Shown here in pieces: positions 32,443 to 36,339 of a DNA stretch of 36,339 nucleotides (position 1 is its first letter; every line of letters starts with the position of its first letter). Location of the stretch: contig CAZCPY010000013.1 of the NCBI GenBank assembly GCA_964499865.1, positions 1-36,339 of the forward strand, given 5' to 3'. A program made the translations under genes and the position numbers. The stretch comes from JANOGU01 sp964499865 (GTDB lineage Bacteria; Pseudomonadota; Alphaproteobacteria; Rhodobacterales; Rhodobacteraceae). The notes beneath the pieces are model-generated. The model made no database searches and was not told the DNA's origin. It worked only from the letters and a program-made list of their open reading frames with translations.

Positions 32443-33464
32443 CCCTTCGCACGCTTGTCGCAGGCCTTGGCACGATGGGGCGCAGCCATGCGCTGGCCTA
32501 CCACACGAACCCGGACTTCGAGGTGGCGGGGCTGGTGAACCGCTCTGCCGTCTCCTTGCCAGAGGGGTTGCGGGGCTACACCCTGAGCACGGATTTCCAT
32601 GCCGCGCTGAAGAAGACGCGCCCCGACCTCGTCTGCGTCGCGACCTATACCGACAGCCATGCCGACTATGCCGTGGCGGCGATGGAGGCCGGGGCGCATG
32701 TCTTCGTGGAAAAGCCGCTGGCGCTGACGGTGGCAGAGGCGGAGCGGGTGGTGGCCTGCGCCAGGGCCAACGGGCGCAAGCTGGTGGTGGGCTACATCCT
32801 GCGGCACCACCCAAGCTGGATGCGGCTGATCGCCGAGGCGCGGGCCCTGGGCGGGCCTTACGTGTTCCGGCTGAACCTGAACCAGCAGTCCAGCGGGCCG
32901 ACCTGGGAGGTGCACAAGACGCTGATGCAGACCACCTCGCCGCTGGTCGACTGTGGCGTGCATTATGTCGACGTGATGTGCCAGATCACCGACGCGGCCC
33001 CGGTCGAGGTGCGGGGCATGGGCCTGCGGCTGACCGACGAGATCGCCGAGGGGATGTACAACTACGGCCATTTCCAGGTGCTGTTCGCCGACGGCTCGGT
33101 CGGCTGGTACGAGGCGGGCTGGGGGCCGATGATGTCGGACACGGCCTTCTTCGTGAAGGACGTGGTGTCGCCAAGGGGCGCGGTGTCGATCCGCATGCCC
33201 GAGGATGCCAGGTCCGACGACCACGATACCCACACCAAGACCTCGAGGCTGCGGGTGCACCGTGTGGGCCGGCCCGATCAGGACCTGTCGATGGCCGACG
33301 AGCCCGGGCACCAGGCGCTGTGCGACCGCGAGCAGGCCTTCATGGCCCGCGCGATTGCCGAGGACCTCGACCTGACCCGCCACATGACCGACGCGGTGCG
33401 CTCGCTGGCCGTCTGCCTTGCGGCGGACGAAAGCGTGCGCTCGGGCCGGCCGGTGCGGCTGTGA
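32439..33464 (+). CDS. Gfo/Idh/MocA family oxidoreductase in the amino-sugar operon
   Basis: 341 residues from the ATG that overlaps the permease stop. N-terminal Rossmann fold VAGLGTMGRSHALAYHTNPD, the EKPLALTVAEAERVVACAR motif, with the Lys of EKP, and a C-terminal beta-sheet domain (GPTWEVHKTLMQTTSPLVDC, GVHYVDVMCQITDAAPVEVR, with an Asp/His pair in DCGVHYVD). NAD(P)-dependent dehydrogenation of a sugar is the usual reaction; some members are NAD-dependent glycosidases. No step of the known MurNAc/GlcNAc route needs such an enzyme, so it may modify another sugar or open an anhydro or glycosidic form first. Translational coupling to the permease argues for a role in the same pathway. Confidence 0.88.
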   Translation: MTLRTLVAGLGTMGRSHALAYHTNPDFEVAGLVNRSAVSLPEGLRGYTLSTDFHAALKKTRPDLVCVATYTDSHADYAVAAMEAGAHVFVEKPLALTVAEAERVVACARANGRKLVVGYILRHHPSWMRLIAEARALGGPYVFRLNLNQQSSGPTWEVHKTLMQTTSPLVDCGVHYVDVMCQITDAAPVEVRGMGLRLTDEIAEGMYNYGHFQVLFADGSVGWYEAGWGPMMSDTAFFVKDVVSPRGAVSIRMPEDARSDDHDTHTKTSRLRVHRVGRPDQDLSMADEPGHQALCDREQAFMARAIAEDLDLTRHMTDAVRSLAVCLAADESVRSGRPVRL

Positions 33465-33487
33465 CGTCGCGGGACGGACCGGCGCAG

Positions 33488-33601
33488 GGCGCCTCCCTCC
33501 CCCCTGGTGGGGGAGGGATGGGGTGGGGGGGCCCCGGCCCGCGGGCGGCGCCCCTGTCCCCTCTCCCCGCCCCGCGCGGGGGAGGGGAAGCGCCCGATCC
33601 C
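33488..33601. repeat. Inverted pair of GC-rich hairpin repeats
   Basis: First unit 33488-33540 (GGCGCCTCCCTCCCCCCTGG, then a G-rich arm), second inverted unit 33548-33601 (CTCTCCCCGCCCCGCGCGGG, then GGAGGGGAAGCGCCC). It fills most of the 169-base gap between the oxidoreductase and the ATPase gene, which has its own GAGGGAGG site. Confidence 0.78.
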
Positions 33602-33633
33602 CGGGCCGTCGCATCGCGTGGAGGGAGGCAGCC

Positions 33634-34632
33634 ATGGGCGCCCTGACCTTGAAGGCCGTGACCAAGTCCTTCGGCAAGACCGATGTCATCAAGGGCGTGG
33701 ACCTGACGGTGGAGGACGGCGAGTTCTGCGTCTTCGTCGGGCCGTCGGGCTGCGGCAAGTCCACGCTTCTGCGGATGATCGCGGGGCTGGAGGACGCCTC
33801 GGGCGGCGAGATCGCCATCGACGGCGTGCGGGTGAACGAGACCGCGCCCGCGAAACGCGGGATCGCGATGGTGTTCCAGAGCTATGCTCTCTACCCGCAC
33901 CTGTCGGTGCGCGAGAACATGGGGCTGGCGCTGAAGCAGGCGGGCGTGGCGCGGGCCGAGATCGCGTCGGCGGCGGACAAGGCGGCGGGGATGCTGTCGC
34001 TGGCGCCACTGATGGACCGCCGCCCGGCGGAACTGTCGGGCGGGCAGCGGCAGCGGGTGGCGATCGGGCGGGCGATCGTGCGGACGCCGAAGATCTTCCT
34101 GTTCGACGAGCCTTTGTCCAACCTCGACGCCGCCCTGCGGGTGGCGACGCGGATCGAGATCGCCAGGCTGCACCGCGACCTGAAGGCCACGATGATCTAC
34201 GTCACGCATGACCAGGTCGAGGCGATGACGCTGGCCGACAGGATCGTGGTCCTGCGCGCCGGAAAGGTCGAGCAGGTCGGCGCGCCGATGGAGCTGTACA
34301 ACAACCCCGCCAACACCTTCGTCGCGGGCTTCATCGGGTCGCCGCAGATGAACTTCCTGTCCGGCGGGCCTTTGGGGATGACCGCGCCCACCGTAGGTAT
34401 CCGCCCCGAGAACCTCGCCCTTTCCCGCGACGGCGGGCGCATCGCGGGCCGCGTCAGCCATGTGGAAAAGCTGGGGGGCGAGACGCTGGTCTATGTCCAG
34501 GCCGAAGGCCAGGGCCTGCTGACGGTGCGGCTGCCGGGCGAACGGGACTGGGCGGTGGACGAGGCGGTGCACCTGACCCCCGACGAGGGCCGACTTTACC
34601 TGTTCGACGCCGAAGGCCAGCGGCTGCGGTAG
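33634..34632 (+). CDS. ABC sugar transporter ATP-binding protein (UgpC/MsmK type)
   Basis: 332 residues. Walker A GPSGCGKST, Q loop MVFQSYALYPHLSV, signature LSGGQRQRVAIGRAI, Walker B IFLFDEPLSNLDA, switch His in YVTHDQVEAMTLAD. The C-terminal OB-like regulatory domain (PTVGIRPENLALSRDGG onward) is that of MalK-type ATPases of CUT1 systems. It energises the two permeases encoded upstream. GAGGGAGG precedes the ATG at 33634. Confidence 0.95.
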   Translation: MGALTLKAVTKSFGKTDVIKGVDLTVEDGEFCVFVGPSGCGKSTLLRMIAGLEDASGGEIAIDGVRVNETAPAKRGIAMVFQSYALYPHLSVRENMGLALKQAGVARAEIASAADKAAGMLSLAPLMDRRPAELSGGQRQRVAIGRAIVRTPKIFLFDEPLSNLDAALRVATRIEIARLHRDLKATMIYVTHDQVEAMTLADRIVVLRAGKVEQVGAPMELYNNPANTFVAGFIGSPQMNFLSGGPLGMTAPTVGIRPENLALSRDGGRIAGRVSHVEKLGGETLVYVQAEGQGLLTVRLPGERDWAVDEAVHLTPDEGRLYLFDAEGQRLR

Positions 34633-34668
34633 GGCAGGCGCGCGCAGGAGGGAACCCGACTGCCGGAA

Positions 34669-34765
34669 GGCGCCTCCCCTCCCCCTTGTGGCGAGGCGGG
34701 CTCCGCCTCGCCGCCGGGCGCCCCCCCACCCTCTCCCTCCCCCACGAGGGGGGAGGGAAGCGCCA
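34669..34765. repeat. Composite GC-rich repeat with inserted small hairpin
   Basis: Starts as a normal unit (GGCGCCTCCCCTCCCCCTTG), is interrupted by GGCGAGGCGG-GCT-CCGCCTCGCC (34690-34712, perfect 10-bp stem), and continues as an inverted unit at 34711-34764 that is nearly identical to the copies at 17801 and 36285. Lies between the ATPase gene and murD. Confidence 0.8.
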
Positions 34766-34866
34766 GTTGGCCTTCGGGTGCGCCGCGACGGGCGGCAGTC
34801 CCGCGGGCTTGCCGCCCGGCACGCCCGCGGGCATGGTCGCGGCCGCAGGACCAGGGGGGCAACGGC

Positions 34867-36264
34867 ATGATTCCGGTGGCGGGCCATGCGGGGGAACGCG
34901 TGGCGGTTCTGGGGCTGGGCCGGTCGGGGCTGGCCACGGCGCGCGCGCTCAGGGCCGGGGGGGCCGAGCCGGTGCTGTGGGACGACAGCCCCGAGGCCCG
35001 CGCCAGGGCCGGGGCCGAGGGCTTTGCCTGCACCGACCTTGCGCGCGATGCGGCCTGGGAGGGGGTGACGCTGCTGGTCACCTCGCCCGGCATTCCGCAC
35101 CTCTACCCCGCGCCGCACCCCGCCATCGCGCGCGCCGCGGCGCGCGGCGTGCCGGTCGACAATGACGTGGGGCTGTTCTTCCGGTCGTTTGCCACGCAGG
35201 ACTGGGACGGCTTCGACCAGACCCCGCGCGTGGTCTGCGTGACGGGATCGAACGGCAAGTCCACCACCACGGCGCTGATCCACCACGTCCTGGCCGAGGC
35301 CGGGCGCCCGGTGCAGATGGCGGGCAACATCGGCCGCGGGGTGCTGGACCTCGACCCCGCCCGCGACGGCGAAGTCGTGGTCCTGGAACTGTCGTCCTAC
35401 CAGACCGACCTTGCCCGCGCGCTGACGCCGGACGTGGCCGTCTTCACCAACCTGTCGCCCGACCATCTGGACCGCCACGGCGGCATGGGCGGCTATTTCG
35501 CCGCCAAGGCGCGGCTGTTCACGCAAGGCGGGCCCGACCGCTGCGTGATCGGCGTGGACGAGGCCGAAGGGCGGCACCTGGCGATGCTGCTGGGGCAGGG
35601 CCCGGCGGATGACCGGGTGATCCGCATCTCCTCGGGGCAGAGGCTCGAGGACTTCGGCTGGGCAGTCTTCGCGCGCAAGGGGTTCCTCTCGGAATGGCGC
35701 AAGGGCAAGCAGGTGGCCGCGGTGGACCTGCGCGGCGTCGCGGGCCTGCCGGGCGCGCACAACCACCAGAACGCCTGCGCGGCTTACGCCGCGGTGCGCA
35801 CCCTGGGCCTCGCGCCGCGCGTGATCGAGGCGGCCTTCGGCACCTTCCAGGGCCTGCCCCACCGCAGCCAGACGGTGCGCGACCGCGGCGGCGTGCGGTT
35901 CGTGAACGACAGCAAGGCCACCAACGTGGACAGCGCCGCCAAGGCGCTGCAGGCATTTCCCCGCATCCGCTGGATCGCCGGGGGCCTCGGCAAGGACGGC
36001 GGCATCTCCGCGCTGGCGCCGCATCTGGGGTCTGTGGTCAAGGCCTACCTGATCGGCCATTCCGCCCGCGACTTTGCGCTGCAGCTTGGCCAGACCGACC
36101 ACGAGATCGCCGAGACGATGGACCGCGCCGTGACCCGCGCCGCGGCAGAGGCGCAGCCCGGCGAGGTGGTCCTGCTGGCCCCGGCGGCGGCGAGCTTCGA
36201 CCAGTATCCGAATTTCGAAAAGCGCGGCGACCACTTTGCCGAGCTGGTCCGCGCGCTGCCCTGA
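34867..36264 (+). CDS. murD: UDP-N-acetylmuramoyl-L-alanine--D-glutamate ligase
   Basis: 465 residues. Mur ligase: AVLGLGRSGLATARALRAGG for the UMP-binding N-terminal domain, ATP loop VCVTGSNGKSTTTALIHHVL, NIGRGVLDL, ELSSYQTDLARAL, TNLSPDHLDRHGGMGGYFAA, GAHNHQNACAAYAAV, and the C-terminal VNDSKATNVDSAAKALQAF. It adds D-Glu to UDP-MurNAc-L-Ala in the cytosol. In Rhodobacteraceae murD is usually in the dcw cluster; here it follows the amino-sugar transporter across a repeat, and its own promoter may lie in 34633-34866. Only its downstream side (window end) could contain the remaining dcw genes. Confidence 0.97.
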   Translation: MIPVAGHAGERVAVLGLGRSGLATARALRAGGAEPVLWDDSPEARARAGAEGFACTDLARDAAWEGVTLLVTSPGIPHLYPAPHPAIARAAARGVPVDNDVGLFFRSFATQDWDGFDQTPRVVCVTGSNGKSTTTALIHHVLAEAGRPVQMAGNIGRGVLDLDPARDGEVVVLELSSYQTDLARALTPDVAVFTNLSPDHLDRHGGMGGYFAAKARLFTQGGPDRCVIGVDEAEGRHLAMLLGQGPADDRVIRISSGQRLEDFGWAVFARKGFLSEWRKGKQVAAVDLRGVAGLPGAHNHQNACAAYAAVRTLGLAPRVIEAAFGTFQGLPHRSQTVRDRGGVRFVNDSKATNVDSAAKALQAFPRIRWIAGGLGKDGGISALAPHLGSVVKAYLIGHSARDFALQLGQTDHEIAETMDRAVTRAAAEAQPGEVVLLAPAAASFDQYPNFEKRGDHFAELVRALP

Positions 36265-36284
36265 GGCGCAACCCCTCCGCCCAA

Positions 36285-36339
36285 GGCGCTTCCCTCCCCC
36301 CTCGTGGGGGAGGGAGAGGGTGGGGGGGCGCCCGGCCGG
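36285..36339. repeat. GC-rich hairpin repeat at the window end
   Basis: Full unit, identical to 17801-17856 apart from one C in a homopolymer run. It may continue past the window edge. Confidence 0.8.

Noticed and set aside
33340..36234. 964-residue minus-strand ORF
   Set aside because: It is antisense to three clear genes (oxidoreductase end, ABC ATPase, murD) and crosses repeats; its composition (Arg, Gly, His, Pro) is that of a GC-rich shadow frame.

Overview
The window is GC-rich chromosomal DNA from an alphaproteobacterium of the Rhodobacteraceae/Paracoccaceae type. The evidence is a petABC operon whose cytochrome b heme histidines fall at 97, 111, 198 and 212, the gpmI-envC-ctpA-rppH order, a 41-residue L36, a tRNA-Val(GAC) without encoded CCA, and the style of the intergenic palindromes. 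It is a draft assembly: a 10-N gap at 20893-20902 breaks one gene.

Layout. 1-1510: C-terminal part of a two-domain ALDH16-type aldehyde dehydrogenase (+), facing rppH. 1537-6121: minus-strand operon gpmI > envC-like > ctpA > rppH (glycolysis, cell-wall hydrolase control, periplasmic proteolysis, RNA decapping). 6122-7660: small AT-richer insert with an XRE-type regulator overlapped by a 65-residue HicA-like protein and closed by a strong hairpin. 7679-8260: rpmI-rplT (-). 8599-9840: RTX calcium-binding repeat protein (+). 9851-11529: pyk and a small membrane protein (-). 11681-12746: N-formylglutamate amidohydrolase-like gene overlapping a DUF1244 gene (+). 12782-14161: class III (taurine:pyruvate-type) aminotransferase (-). 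14321-17113: petABC, with a terminator and a good promoter candidate. 17114-17942: no intact gene, a possible rsmC relic and a GC-rich repeat. 17943-19829: GST, a small membrane protein, a PaiB-like protein and L36 (all -), then tRNA-Val. 20117-20990: second N-formylglutamate amidohydrolase, broken by the gap. 21189-21944: radC, followed by an IS481-type transposase relic. 22430-24124: quinone oxidoreductase and a divergent TetR-like ORF with no stop of its own.

24122-36264 is the most coherent part. A minus-strand set (sugar kinase nagK/murK > GntR regulator > SIS-type nagB-II > nagA) diverges from a plus-strand set (murQ > CUT1 ABC binding protein > two permeases > Gfo/Idh oxidoreductase > ABC ATPase), with murD downstream. 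The enzymes make a full route from imported MurNAc/GlcNAc to fructose-6-phosphate: kinase, MurQ etherase, NagA deacetylase, NagB-II deaminase. An ABC transporter would do the uptake in place of a PTS. The divergent promoter region carries a 16-bp sequence repeated in inverted orientation (15/16 identical), the likely operator of the GntR protein.

A family of GC-rich hairpin repeats (cores of about 55 bp, three of them nearly identical) fills several gene junctions, and other palindromes lie in further gaps.
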